A stretch of DNA of 64,000 bases, taken from Candidatus Scalindua japonica (lineage in GTDB: Bacteria > Planctomycetota > Brocadiia > Brocadiales > Scalinduaceae). A program made the position numbers and the translations under genes. The notes under the pieces are model-generated. The model searched no databases, was not told the origin of the DNA, and saw nothing but the letters and a program-made list of their open reading frames with translations. This document shows positions 36,846 to 46,351 of this stretch, piece after piece. Position 1 is the stretch's first letter; the number at the start of each line of letters is the position of its first letter. The stretch is from assembly GCF_002443295.1 (NCBI RefSeq), contig NZ_BAOS01000017.1, forward strand, positions 1 through 64,000, read 5' to 3'.

Positions 36846-37915
36846 CAAAAAGAGTAGTAATTGCAATGAGCGGTGGCGTTGACAGCAGCGTCGCCGCTCA
36901 TTTTTTAATTGAGCAGGGGTATAACGTAATCGGTTTGTTTATGCGTCTTGGAAACACCGCAACTGCACCGGCACCTGACAGGAAAACAGCAACGTGCTGC
37001 AGCGCGGAAGATGCCAGAGACGCCAGAAATGTTGCGTCATTTCTCGATATTCCCTTTTATGTCCTTAACTTTGAAGATGAGTTTAATGGTATTATTGAAT
37101 ACTTTTGTGATGAGTATTTAAAAGGGAGGACTCCCAATCCCTGTATAATCTGCAATCAGGATCTCAAGTTTGGTAAATTACTCAGGTTTGCAGATTACCT
37201 TAAGGCCGATTATGTCGCTACCGGACACTTTGCAAGAATAGAGAGACTCAAAGAACGATATATTTTGAAAAAAGGAGTTGATGTTAATAAAGACCAGTCT
37301 TATGTTCTTTTCTCACTCGATCAGAATCAATTGTCCCGTGCCCTGTTTCCACTCGGAAATATGACTAAAGATGAGGTCCGCAAAAAGGCTTCTGAAGTAA
37401 ACCTGAAGACTAAAGATAAACCTGAGAGCCAGGATATCTGTTTTGTTACCGGTAAGAGCTACAGTGATTTGATTGTTGAAAAGGTAGGAGCAGAAATTGG
37501 TCCCGGTGAATTTAAAGATACAAATGATAACACACTGGGTACACATGATGGCATCCATAATTTTACCATTGGCCAGAGAAAAGGATTGGGAATTGCATTT
37601 GGTGAGCCAAGGTATGTAGTTGATATCGACCCCGCGCAGAACACAGTTACCGTTGGGGTTGCGGAAAAACTTTTTAAAGACACGTTTACGGTCGATAATG
37701 TAAACTGGATTTCAATTGAAAAGCCGGAAATGGAGTTGTCTGCTTCAGTAAAGATAAGATACAAACATGATGCAGCACCGGCAACAATTTATCCACTTGA
37801 ACAGAATCGTGTCAGAGTTAAGTTCAAGCAACCTGAACGGGCCATAACACCGGGACAGGCAGCCGTATTTTACGATGGCGATATTGTGATCGGAGGCGGA
37901 TGGATTGAACGTTAA
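36842..37915 (+). CDS. mnmA: tRNA-specific 2-thiouridylase MnmA
   Basis: 357 residues. PP-loop MSGGVDSSVAAH binds ATP; catalytic Cys residues lie in NPCIICNQDLKFG and SQDICFV. It inserts sulfur at uridine 34 of tRNA Lys, Glu and Gln, taking sulfur from a cysteine desulfurase relay. Coupled to the site-2 protease gene upstream by an ATGA overlap; the next gene starts 11 bases before its stop. Confidence 0.95.
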   Translation: MTKRVVIAMSGGVDSSVAAHFLIEQGYNVIGLFMRLGNTATAPAPDRKTATCCSAEDARDARNVASFLDIPFYVLNFEDEFNGIIEYFCDEYLKGRTPNPCIICNQDLKFGKLLRFADYLKADYVATGHFARIERLKERYILKKGVDVNKDQSYVLFSLDQNQLSRALFPLGNMTKDEVRKKASEVNLKTKDKPESQDICFVTGKSYSDLIVEKVGAEIGPGEFKDTNDNTLGTHDGIHNFTIGQRKGLGIAFGEPRYVVDIDPAQNTVTVGVAEKLFKDTFTVDNVNWISIEKPEMELSASVKIRYKHDAAPATIYPLEQNRVRVKFKQPERAITPGQAAVFYDGDIVIGGGWIER

Positions 37916-39677
37916 TATACCACTTATAAATATTTCAGCACTGGATGAAGTAACCAAAGTCCTCGGGAAGATTGCGGGCTATGTCTGGAGCATGCCGCTG
38001 GTCATCCTGCTTGTTGGTTCCGGTGTCTATTTCAGTATACGGCTTGTTTTCCCACAATTCAGAAGGATTGGCCACGGTATCGCAGTTGCCAGAGGCAAGT
38101 ACGATAACCCGGACGACCCGGGAGACATTACCCATTTCCAGGCGCTTTGCGCTGCCCTTTCTGCAACCGTAGGTGTTGGTAACATCGCCGGTGTAGCAAT
38201 CGCCTTACATGCCGGCGGACCGGGAGCCATTTTCTGGATGTGGATAGCCGCACTCTTCGGCATGGTCACCAAATTTGCAGAATGTACTTTAGCGCAGAAA
38301 TACAGAGTCATTCACAGTGATGGTTCTATAAGCGGCGGACCAATGTATTACATCGAGAAGGGAATGGGAAGCAGGTTCAAGTGGCTGGCCATACTCTTTG
38401 CCAGTTGTGGTCTCATCGCTACATTTGGCGGCGGTAATATGGTTCAATCTAATTCCATGGTCATCGCCTTTACCGATCAATTTGCTACTCAAAAGTTTTA
38501 CAATGACACTCCATTGTCCAGAATGAACAATGGAGAAGAGACCAGTAAGACAGATGACACAGCACTTGTTATAAAAACACATAATGGAAAAACAATCGAG
38601 ATTGATATCTCTCAGACTAAAACAGTTGGTGGTTTTTTAAATACCATAAATTACCATCCCGACAATATGTCTCATGCCGTCAAGGCAGAAATAGCCACAG
38701 ACAGAAACAGCATTGAGTTTACAGATTTAACGGATGGTAAGCGTGAGTTTACACTGGTATCTCCGGATGGAGGTAAACTCATAAAGGACCTTGGTTTTTT
38801 AAATAACGATGGCAGTATCAATAAGCTAAGTAAAAATAAAATATCTACAGTGATACCAGAAAGAATTATTTTGAAGGCAATTCTAGGTATAATAATCTCC
38901 GTAATCGTCGGCATGGTGATTATTGGTGGTATCAAGAGGATTGGAAAGGTTGCAAGCAGGCTTGTACCCGTTATGTCTTCAATATATGTCGCGGGAGCGC
39001 TTTTTATAATTTTCTGGAACTATGACAAGATAATAGACTCATTTTATCTGATCTTTAAGCACGCATTTACCCCAACTGCCGCAACCGGAGGCTTTGCCGG
39101 GGCAACTGTATTATACGCAATTACATGGGGAGTCAGAAGAGCTGCGTTCTCTAATGAAGCGGGGCTTGGAAGCGCTCCGATAGCCCACGCTGCTGCGAAG
39201 ACAAAAGAGCCAGTACGCGAAGGTCTTGTCGCAATGATGGGCCCGTTAATTGACACCATTGTTATCTGTACCATGACTGCGCTGGTAATCATTATAACTG
39301 GAGAGTGGACTGGTAAAGCAAATTCTTCGGTTTTAACAAAAAATGCCTTCAATGCGGGAATACCGTATTTCGGAGGTGTTATAGTCTCAATAGGGTTGAT
39401 ACTATTTGCAATATCTACAGCCATAAGCTGGTCGTATTATGGAAACCGTTGTGTAGAATACTTATTTGGCAGGAGAGCAATAATGCCTTACCGTTGGATT
39501 TACGTAATCGCTCTTTTTGTGGGTGCAGTGGTACGTTTGGAATTTGTCTGGAATTTTTCTGATATCACACTGGGTTTAATGTCACTTCCAAACCTCATTG
39601 CCATTATTGCCTTAAGCGGGGTAGTGATAGGTTTGACGAAAGACTACTTTTCACGGAAACATTTACGTACCAACTAA
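37905..39677 (+). CDS. Sodium:alanine/glycine symporter (AGCS) with a large inserted domain
   Basis: 590 residues. AGCS features include ATVGVGNIAGVA, GGPMYYIEKGMG and AAFSNEAGLGSAPIAHAAAKT; about 11 membrane helices. Between residues about 194 and 318, in the loop after FGGGNMVQSN, sits an extra domain of about 120 residues. It reads like a flagellin hook-IN motif (KTIEIDISQTKTVGGFLNTI, then IEFTDLTDGKREFTL and KLIKDLGF). Ordinary family members lack it. TTG start at 37905 is supported by GGAGG eight bases before and overlaps the mnmA end. It imports amino acid with Na+. Confidence 0.88.
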   Translation: MNVNIPLINISALDEVTKVLGKIAGYVWSMPLVILLVGSGVYFSIRLVFPQFRRIGHGIAVARGKYDNPDDPGDITHFQALCAALSATVGVGNIAGVAIALHAGGPGAIFWMWIAALFGMVTKFAECTLAQKYRVIHSDGSISGGPMYYIEKGMGSRFKWLAILFASCGLIATFGGGNMVQSNSMVIAFTDQFATQKFYNDTPLSRMNNGEETSKTDDTALVIKTHNGKTIEIDISQTKTVGGFLNTINYHPDNMSHAVKAEIATDRNSIEFTDLTDGKREFTLVSPDGGKLIKDLGFLNNDGSINKLSKNKISTVIPERIILKAILGIIISVIVGMVIIGGIKRIGKVASRLVPVMSSIYVAGALFIIFWNYDKIIDSFYLIFKHAFTPTAATGGFAGATVLYAITWGVRRAAFSNEAGLGSAPIAHAAAKTKEPVREGLVAMMGPLIDTIVICTMTALVIIITGEWTGKANSSVLTKNAFNAGIPYFGGVIVSIGLILFAISTAISWSYYGNRCVEYLFGRRAIMPYRWIYVIALFVGAVVRLEFVWNFSDITLGLMSLPNLIAIIALSGVVIGLTKDYFSRKHLRTN

Positions 39678-39687
39678 ATGACTATTC

Positions 39688-39735
39688 CCTCTCTTTCGAA
39701 AGGAGTCAAATTCTGGAGTCCTCTCGAAAGAGAGA
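39688..39735. repeat. Palindromic repeat, copy B
   Basis: CTCTCTTTCGA and TCGAAAGAGAG are perfect 11-base arms around GTCAAATTCTGGAGTC-type core; related to copies A and C. Confidence 0.7.
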
Positions 39736-39797
39736 CTGATCGTTGTCCACCATTACTGTGTTGCATGTAAGCAGATATAAATAATTTTGGAGAATTA

Positions 39798-40853
39798 ATG
39801 CGAAACGAATATGACGTTGTTATAACTGGCTCAGGCCCTTCAGGTTCTGCAGCAGCAAAGGGGCTTGTAAATGAAGGACTGCACGTCCTGGTGCTGGAGA
39901 AAAAGAGACTTCCCAGGTATAAGATATGCTCAGGTATTATTTTCAAGAAATCCCAGAATATTACCGAGAAATATTTTGGAGTTATCCCAAAAAAAGCATA
40001 CGTTACTCCTGAGTATTTAAAGGGAGTCAGATTCTGGTCTGAAAATGAAAATTATAAAGATTATCCTTTCAACAAAGATGGTATTGGAGCTCCGAATGTG
40101 TGGCGGTCAGAGTATGACTACTGGCTTGTTAAAAACTCCGGTGCAGAGATTAAGGATTGCTGCGCCTTAATAGACTTTAACGAGTCAAATGATTATCTCC
40201 TTCTTAAGATACACGATATTTTAAACGATAAAATAATTGATATCAAGTGTAAGTACTTAATAAGCGCGGAAGGTGGCAAATCTTTAATCAGATCAAAGCT
40301 TGATCCGGGATTTGAAAAAGGTCTGAAATGGTTTACTGCTTACCAGAATTACTTTGAGGGAAGTTCAAACCTGAACCCGAATTATTATCACGGTTTTCTG
40401 GAACCCCAATACGGTGAGGTCTACGCGTGGTTCAGCGTTAAGGATGGTTTGCTAGTCTTTGGTACTGCGGCAGCGAAAGGAAAAAAGATCAAGCCTTATC
40501 TTTTGAAATATACAGAGTTATTGGAGAAAAAATTTGATCTAAAGTGTGGAAAGATGGTTAGAAAATCGGGCTGTATTGGAAATAACATGAGCCCGGAAGG
40601 AAGGTTTTATCTGGGCAAAAACAACATCCTGCTTGTGGGCGAAGCAGCAGGGTTTCTTAATGCATTTGGCGAGGGCATTTCATGCGCATTGACTTCCGGC
40701 CTGTTTGCTGCTGAAGCTATAAGCAAAAGTATCAAGTCAGACAGCAATACACTTGAACTATATGCAGAATTGACAAAACGGGAGAGAAAACAAACAACTG
40801 CATCATGGAAACTAGGCGCAAGACTGGCAGGCAGAGATCTGATGCCGATTTAA
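39798..40853 (+). CDS. FAD-dependent reductase, geranylgeranyl-reductase-like
   Basis: 351 residues. FAD-binding GSGPSGSAAAKGL near the N-terminus, RYKICSGIIF (the Cys-containing motif of the GGR family) and the second FAD segment LLVGEAAGFLNAFGEGI. These enzymes reduce C=C bonds in isoprenoids or other lipids. A role in unusual membrane lipids is tempting in an anammox-type organism, but cannot be shown. TTGGAG precedes the ATG. The next gene follows 16 bases later. Confidence 0.85.
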   Translation: MRNEYDVVITGSGPSGSAAAKGLVNEGLHVLVLEKKRLPRYKICSGIIFKKSQNITEKYFGVIPKKAYVTPEYLKGVRFWSENENYKDYPFNKDGIGAPNVWRSEYDYWLVKNSGAEIKDCCALIDFNESNDYLLLKIHDILNDKIIDIKCKYLISAEGGKSLIRSKLDPGFEKGLKWFTAYQNYFEGSSNLNPNYYHGFLEPQYGEVYAWFSVKDGLLVFGTAAAKGKKIKPYLLKYTELLEKKFDLKCGKMVRKSGCIGNNMSPEGRFYLGKNNILLVGEAAGFLNAFGEGISCALTSGLFAAEAISKSIKSDSNTLELYAELTKRERKQTTASWKLGARLAGRDLMPI

Positions 40854-40869
40854 AGTTCAGGGTGAAACA

Positions 40870-41358
40870 ATGGATATACTCCACATAACTATTTTAACTC
40901 TTTCATTAATGATCATGTTTGGAGGACTTGCGGGAATAGTGCTTCCTATCATTCCAAGCACACCCTTGATATGGGTCGGCGTATTGATATATGCCGTTTG
41001 CGATGGATTTAAAAGCATAAGCTGGTCCCTTGTCTTGATCTTTGGAGTTTTAACTATTCTCTCAGTTATCCTTGATTATTTTGGAGGCGTAATAGGGGCA
41101 AAAAAATATGGGGCCACAAAATGGGGATTGATTGGGTCTGTTATCGGTGGTATTGCCGGTTTTTTTATGGGTGGAATAATTGGACTGGTTTTTGGTCCTT
41201 TCTTTGGCGCTGTCCTGTTTGAACTAATCTTTGGCAAGGATTTCAGGAGTTCGCTTAAATCGGGGATTGGGACCCTGGTCGGTTTTCTTGGTGGTGCAAT
41301 AGCAAAACTGGTTATTGGCGTCATTATAATAGGCATTTTCATCTGGAAGGTGTTTTAG
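40870..41358 (+). CDS. DUF456 membrane protein
   Basis: 162 residues, almost entirely hydrophobic and Gly-rich, with four or five helices. The LPIIPSTPLIWVGVLIYA and DYFGGVIGAKKYGATKWG segments are typical of DUF456 proteins. Function unknown; glycine-zipper-like repeats (GGIAGFFMGGIIGLVFGPFFG) may allow tight helix packing. It is in a plus-strand run with the FAD reductase and bpt. Confidence 0.85.
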   Translation: MDILHITILTLSLMIMFGGLAGIVLPIIPSTPLIWVGVLIYAVCDGFKSISWSLVLIFGVLTILSVILDYFGGVIGAKKYGATKWGLIGSVIGGIAGFFMGGIIGLVFGPFFGAVLFELIFGKDFRSSLKSGIGTLVGFLGGAIAKLVIGVIIIGIFIWKVF

Positions 41359-41369
41359 AGAAACAAACT

Positions 41370-42065
41370 ATGATTCTACATAGAGAACTGGATATAGGAG
41401 AGCTTTCTCCCTGTCCATATCTGCCGGACAGGAAAAAGCAGATCAGATATTTTCTTGCAAGCGAGTTGAACGAATCTGATATTTCATTCTTACTTGAAAA
41501 AGGATGGAGAAAATTTGGTGTATATTTTTTCCAACCTTCCTGTCCCGATTGTCGCGAGTGTGTTCCTGTCCGAGTACTATCTGATGAATTTCATCCTTCT
41601 AAAAGCCAGAAGCGTAATATGAAAAAGAACAGGGACATTGATGTCGTTTTCGGTCCACTTAAATTCAGTGGAAGGGCCTTTGAGATCTACCAGAACCATT
41701 CAAAACAACGTTTCTCACAGGAATGCAATCTGGATGAATTTATTACCAGCTTCTTCTCACCCTCCACCCCAAGCCTTCAATCAGAATACTATCTTAACGG
41801 AGAGTTGATAGGTCTGGGTTTTCTGGACAAAGGTGAGGATTGCCTGAGCAGTGTCTACTTTATATACGACACAAAATTTTCTCATCTTGGATTGGGGACT
41901 TTCAGCATATTAAAAGAGATATACCACACTCAATCGCTTGGATTAAAATACTATTGCCTGGGTTATTATGTCAAAGAGTGCCAGAGAATGGCGTACAAAA
42001 ATAACTTTAAACCGAGTGAACACTATAACTGGTTAAAGGACAAGTGGGAAGTCACGCTGGTATGA
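41370..42065 (+). CDS. bpt: Aspartate/glutamate leucyltransferase (Bpt, N-end rule)
   Basis: 231 residues. SPCPYLPDRKKQIRYF at the N-terminus and PSCPDCRECVPVRV (Cys-rich) are hallmarks of bacterial arginyl/leucyl-tRNA-protein transferases. It would transfer Leu from tRNA to proteins starting with Asp or Glu, marking them for ClpAP/ClpS. It is about average length. Close to DUF456 (11 bases). Confidence 0.9.
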   Translation: MILHRELDIGELSPCPYLPDRKKQIRYFLASELNESDISFLLEKGWRKFGVYFFQPSCPDCRECVPVRVLSDEFHPSKSQKRNMKKNRDIDVVFGPLKFSGRAFEIYQNHSKQRFSQECNLDEFITSFFSPSTPSLQSEYYLNGELIGLGFLDKGEDCLSSVYFIYDTKFSHLGLGTFSILKEIYHTQSLGLKYYCLGYYVKECQRMAYKNNFKPSEHYNWLKDKWEVTLV

Positions 42066-42133
42066 ACAATTTCCCAATACCTGATACAAACACCATAATT
42101 GAGATCATAAAAACAGATAGTAAACATGTATCA

Positions 42134-42562
42134 TCAATTATAACGCCTTTGCATGTTTGATAATTTATCCCTGTGGTCTAATCTCTCTTCGCATTCATCT
42201 AACCACTTTTTAATTTCGTTAACCTTAAATGGTTTGCAGAACGTTTGACAGCCAAGTCTATTAGCGTGTGCAAGGGTTTCGTTTGTCCATCTCCCTGACA
42301 TGACTGCTACATTTTGAAACTTACACCCCATACTTCTTTGATGTTCTATGAATTCTAACCCTGTCATATTGGGCATATTAATATCAGTAATTACGATAGT
42401 AGTACAATACTCTTCCGGGCAGTCACACTCCTGATTTAAATACACGGGGCTGAAAAATGGCTCAGATGAAGCAAAGACTTCATATCCCCGATCTTTCAAT
42501 ATTTCACAGGTTAAACTTCTTATAGAATCATCATCTTCAAGAACAACAGCTTTTATTTTCAT
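42134..42562 (-). CDS. Single-domain response regulator (CheY-like)
   Basis: 142 residues: an N-terminal EDDDSIR acidic pocket, phospho-acceptor Asp in IVITDINMPNMTG, Lys near the C-terminus (FCKPF). An insertion with several Cys residues (ECDCPEEYC) between beta-2 and beta-3 is unusual and could bind metal or form disulfides. No output domain. AAAGGGGG precedes the ATG. Partner kinase not nearby. Confidence 0.85.
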   Translation of the reverse strand: MKIKAVVLEDDDSIRSLTCEILKDRGYEVFASSEPFFSPVYLNQECDCPEEYCTTIVITDINMPNMTGLEFIEHQRSMGCKFQNVAVMSGRWTNETLAHANRLGCQTFCKPFKVNEIKKWLDECEERLDHRDKLSNMQRRYN

Positions 42563-42943
42563 TTTCTATATTCCCCCTTTCCTTTCAGGCTTCGTAGCCT
42601 CCTCACAAGGTTAAAGTGAATAAAACATATCAACTAATTCTTTCCTTGTTATTTTATGGTTCATTTCTCAACAAGTTCTATCAGCTTAGATTGATTTCTT
42701 CATAAATCACGGTAATCTCATACTAATTACATATTATGGTTTTTAGCACAATTTTATGCGCTTTCATTGAACAATTTGAAATGAAAGGTTATGTGGGTAG
42801 TACTATCAGAGTAAGATGGTACTACATGTAGTGCAACATGTCAAGTATATTATTTTATTCCAATTGATTTAAAACGATCTAAAATAACATGGTATTTATA
42901 CACCTCATACTGTAAAATCCTTCTTTAGAAAGGAAGCATAACA
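42563..42943. other. Intergenic region with operator-like dyads
   Basis: No gene. GTAGTAC (42797-42803) and GTACTAC (42819-42825) form a dyad overlapping the palindrome ACTACATGTAGT (42821-42832). Confidence 0.45.
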
Positions 42944-43453
42944 GTGGTTATCAATGTAGAACAAATTAAAAAACTGATTTTACCGTTGCTCTTAGCAGTA
43001 TTTGCCGGCTGCGCCAGCACAATTAAACTTTCAGAACCCCCGTATATAACCCTGTCAAATATTAATATGCTTAATGTGGGTGTTTTTGAACAACGCTATC
43101 GTATTTTGATACGCATTCAGAATCCGAATGATGTTGTAATTCCTATTAAGGGTATGAGCTACCGGATATTTATTAACGAAAAAAGTTTCGCACGTGGCGT
43201 AAGTAACAAGCCAGTGAACATTCCGGAATTCGGAGAGGAAGTTATTGAGATAGTTGCGGCCAGTGATCTTACCAATATACTCAGACAGTTTCAGGAATTG
43301 ATGACTGGCGGTACAAAAAAAGTGAGTTATCGTCTGACCGGCAAGGCCAAATTGGCAAATCGGATGCGCAAGCTCCCATTCGAATACAAAGGAGAACTTG
43401 ATCTGAATCTGGACAAAAAGGATGGAAGCAACTTTTTTTTAAGCAACCCATGA
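42944..43453 (+). CDS. LEA type 2 (LEA14-like) lipoprotein
   Basis: 169 residues with a lipoprotein signal (lipobox FAGC near residue 23) and a LEA14/WHy-type beta-sandwich domain (about 45-165: RYRILIRIQNPNDVVIPIKG is characteristic). Such proteins are linked to desiccation or osmotic stress and envelope assembly. GTG start at 42944 follows AGGA. Single gene. Confidence 0.82.
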   Translation: MVINVEQIKKLILPLLLAVFAGCASTIKLSEPPYITLSNINMLNVGVFEQRYRILIRIQNPNDVVIPIKGMSYRIFINEKSFARGVSNKPVNIPEFGEEVIEIVAASDLTNILRQFQELMTGGTKKVSYRLTGKAKLANRMRKLPFEYKGELDLNLDKKDGSNFFLSNP

Positions 43454-43549
43454 TCTCTTAGAAAGTTTTCTCAACTATGAAAAATAAAGCAGCTGGAATA
43501 TATACCCATTACGAACAAAAGTTAATTGCTTAACCGTTAAATTGGAGCT

Positions 43550-45169
43550 TCAAGAGCTGCATGAAAGCATCGAACCGCCTGCTCGATGACGCGCCCAGTC
43601 AGGACGCTTTTCAGCATAATCTTCTTTGTCTGGTTGTTCATCATAAGGGTGGCGCAGTAACTCCAGCAATTCATTGACCATCGAATTGTCACCCTGCTCT
43701 GCCTTGTCGATTGCAAGCTGGGCCAGGTAGTTTCGCAACACATATTTTGGATTGATGGCGTTCATCCTTCTACGTCGTTTATCGTTTAATGTACCGTCTT
43801 TACGCACACGCTCTCCGTAACGCCGTATCCAATTACCGATACGCACTACATGATCATCAGTTAACTGATCAGGCACGTAGAAAGCATTCATTAGAGTTTC
43901 CGGCAATGTAACATCGCGTACATCACCCATTGGTTTAAGTTCAAAATCGATCTTTGCAAGCTGTCGAAAAAAAATTGTAATGTCTGTTTCAGCTAACTGC
44001 AATATCGCCTGTAGCTCCGTTACTAATTCGTCGTCAGTTTCAGAGTCGAAAGCATTCAGCCCCAGTTTTTTGGCCATCATGGATTGCCAACCATATTCGT
44101 ACTCTTTTATATAACTCTTCAGTACTCCTTTTAATAGTTCTGCCCGCTCGACCAATGGAGAGATGGCATGGGAGAGTTGAGCAAGGTTCCAGTAAGCAAT
44201 TTGTGGCTGTTTGCCAAAGCAATATCGATGAAGTCCAGCGTCGGTTGTGTTAGGGGTCCAGTCGGGGTCATAGCCTTCCAGCCAGCCATAGGGGCCGTAG
44301 TCAATCGTGAGGCCGAGAATCGACATGTTATCAGTGTTCATAACACCATGGACGAACCCCACACGCATCCAGTGTACAACCATCTCTGCTGTTCTGCGGC
44401 AGACCTCCTCAAACCACGCCAGATAAATATCAGGAGACGGTTCACCCAAATGGGGAAAATCAGTACGTATGGTGTAATCTAACAGCTGTTGCAATACATC
44501 GGTTTCTCGACGCGCTGCAAAAATCTGAAAACTGCCGAAGCGTGTAAATGATTGGGCGACACGGCAGACAACGGCTCCCGGTTCAGGCCTGGAATTGCCA
44601 TCATAAAACATATCCCTGACAATCTGCTCTCCCGTAGTTACCAGACTTAACGCTCGTGTCGTGGGTATTCCCAAATGATGCATCGCTTCGCTACACAGAA
44701 ACTCACGTACTGATGAGCGTAAAACAGCAAAACCGTCTGCCATTCGTGCATATGGTGTTGGGCCGGCTCCTTTTAGTTGTAATGTCCACCTCTCTCCATT
44801 ATGATTAACTATCTCACCAAGATTTATAGCACGACCATCTCCGAGTTGTCCTGCCCAGCTGCCGAACTGATGGCCACCGTAACAGGTGGCATAACAATCC
44901 ATAGCAGGCAGCAACCGGTTGCCTGAAAATACCTGTACAAAATCATCAGTTTCGCAAATGCCACTTGCAAAACCCAGTTTCTCAGCCACTTCCCTGGCAT
45001 AGGCAACCATCTGCGGCTGAACAACTTTTGTTGGTTGTACACGAGAGTAACAAGCCCGTTTTACCTGACGGCGATAGTTTTCCGTTTCGGGGTCGGCGGG
45101 TAGTTCACGCATAAAGCTATTATCAAACGTTAAGGTATCCAGAGTCTGCGCTTCCAATTGAGTATTCAT
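43550..45169 (-). CDS. selO: Protein adenylyltransferase SelO (YdiU)
   Basis: 539 residues, pseudokinase fold that AMPylates proteins. Seen: GRAINLGEI, LQLKGAGPTPYAR, VLRSSVREFLCSEAMHHLGIPTTRAL, GFVHGVMNTDNMSILG and IDYGPYGWLE. The motif usually reading GDGR/KAVLRSS is ADGFAVLRSS here, replacing a basic residue with Phe, so activity may be altered. The C-terminus ends SCSS as in E. coli. Base composition is somewhat richer in GC than its surroundings, consistent with transfer, though not proof. Confidence 0.92.
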   Translation of the reverse strand: MNTQLEAQTLDTLTFDNSFMRELPADPETENYRRQVKRACYSRVQPTKVVQPQMVAYAREVAEKLGFASGICETDDFVQVFSGNRLLPAMDCYATCYGGHQFGSWAGQLGDGRAINLGEIVNHNGERWTLQLKGAGPTPYARMADGFAVLRSSVREFLCSEAMHHLGIPTTRALSLVTTGEQIVRDMFYDGNSRPEPGAVVCRVAQSFTRFGSFQIFAARRETDVLQQLLDYTIRTDFPHLGEPSPDIYLAWFEEVCRRTAEMVVHWMRVGFVHGVMNTDNMSILGLTIDYGPYGWLEGYDPDWTPNTTDAGLHRYCFGKQPQIAYWNLAQLSHAISPLVERAELLKGVLKSYIKEYEYGWQSMMAKKLGLNAFDSETDDELVTELQAILQLAETDITIFFRQLAKIDFELKPMGDVRDVTLPETLMNAFYVPDQLTDDHVVRIGNWIRRYGERVRKDGTLNDKRRRRMNAINPKYVLRNYLAQLAIDKAEQGDNSMVNELLELLRHPYDEQPDKEDYAEKRPDWARHRAGGSMLSCSS

Positions 45170-45298
45170 CTTGAATAATTAAATGGTAAAAATTAATCTA
45201 CTATTTTCATTATACATTTAACCGTTTTGATTACAAGAATCTGCTAGTATTGAATAATGAGAATTAAAAAAATTTTGGTAGATGTGTATTAGTGTTCG

Positions 45299-46279
45299 TT
45301 ATCTCTGACATAGTCTTTGCGCATAGCAGGCTGCACCAAATAACCCGATATCTTCCCGGCAATTTAAATTAACCGGGATCATTTGAAGCAATTTTTCTTG
45401 TGTAGGAGAATTACAGAATTCTTGTATAAAATAATTATTGTTAACAACTTCCGGGTTTTTTGCAGCTATACCTCCTGAAATTATAATACCACCTGTTGCA
45501 TATACGGATAATGCATAACTCCGACACGCTCTGGCATAAAAACGTGTAAACAGTTTAAGAGCAGAGCTGTTTCTTGAATTGTCTCTCATTACGTTTTCCG
45601 GAGTTAATCTCTGCCCAGATAAAAACTCGTGAAGTAAGGATATTCCAATTCCACTTACAACCAGATCACCAGACAAATATGGTATATTCAGCTTTTTAGT
45701 AGCAAAGTTTTCAAATTCCAACTCTTCTTCCCCAATAAACGGAAATGCTATATGTGCACCTTCCGATGCCACCGGGATATAATCATGTTCTTCTTTCTTT
45801 GAACATTTATTATAAACCAGTGCGCAATGTCCAAGACCTGTTCCGGCACCAATAACCGCTTTTGTACCTTCATAATCACTTTCACCACTTTTTATTGGAA
45901 TCGTTTTTGAATATATCTTTTTCGTTAAGCATGCATACGCTTGAGCGACGAAATCATTTATAATAATACATTTTTTCTCTTTGATAGAGTTCAAATCTAT
46001 CTCCCACTTAATATTGGGAGGAGTACATTTATTATTTCGGACAGGCCCAGCCACAGCAAAAACCACAATGTTATAGTTACATAATTCACAGAACGAATTC
46101 GACTTTAAATCCAGAAAATTCTGGACTAAATCATTAAAAGAAGAAATATTGTGACTTGCAGTATTAAATGATAAGATATCTACCATTTCCAGTGTCTTCC
46201 CAAGGCCTGCCTCAAAATGAGCAAACCGACTGGTTGTTCCACCTATATCTGCAGCAAGAATACTGATTGTTGTGTTCAT
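45299..46279 (-). CDS. glk: Glucokinase
   Basis: 326 residues of the bacterial Glk (hexokinase) type. The phosphate motif is ADIGGTTSRFA; the catalytic Asp lies in IINDFVAQAYA; GAGTGLGHCAL and IISGGIAAKNPE are also seen. It phosphorylates glucose with ATP in the cytoplasm. Together with the GH13_18 enzyme it indicates some sugar metabolism, perhaps glycogen or osmolyte turnover. Single gene. Confidence 0.9.
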   Translation of the reverse strand: MNTTISILAADIGGTTSRFAHFEAGLGKTLEMVDILSFNTASHNISSFNDLVQNFLDLKSNSFCELCNYNIVVFAVAGPVRNNKCTPPNIKWEIDLNSIKEKKCIIINDFVAQAYACLTKKIYSKTIPIKSGESDYEGTKAVIGAGTGLGHCALVYNKCSKKEEHDYIPVASEGAHIAFPFIGEEELEFENFATKKLNIPYLSGDLVVSGIGISLLHEFLSGQRLTPENVMRDNSRNSSALKLFTRFYARACRSYALSVYATGGIIISGGIAAKNPEVVNNNYFIQEFCNSPTQEKLLQMIPVNLNCREDIGLFGAACYAQRLCQR

Positions 46280-46351
46280 GATTAATTGCTTGTATTAGTT
46301 CATAAGTTAATGATTATCAAATATAACTCAAGTACAAATTGATAATAGTTT

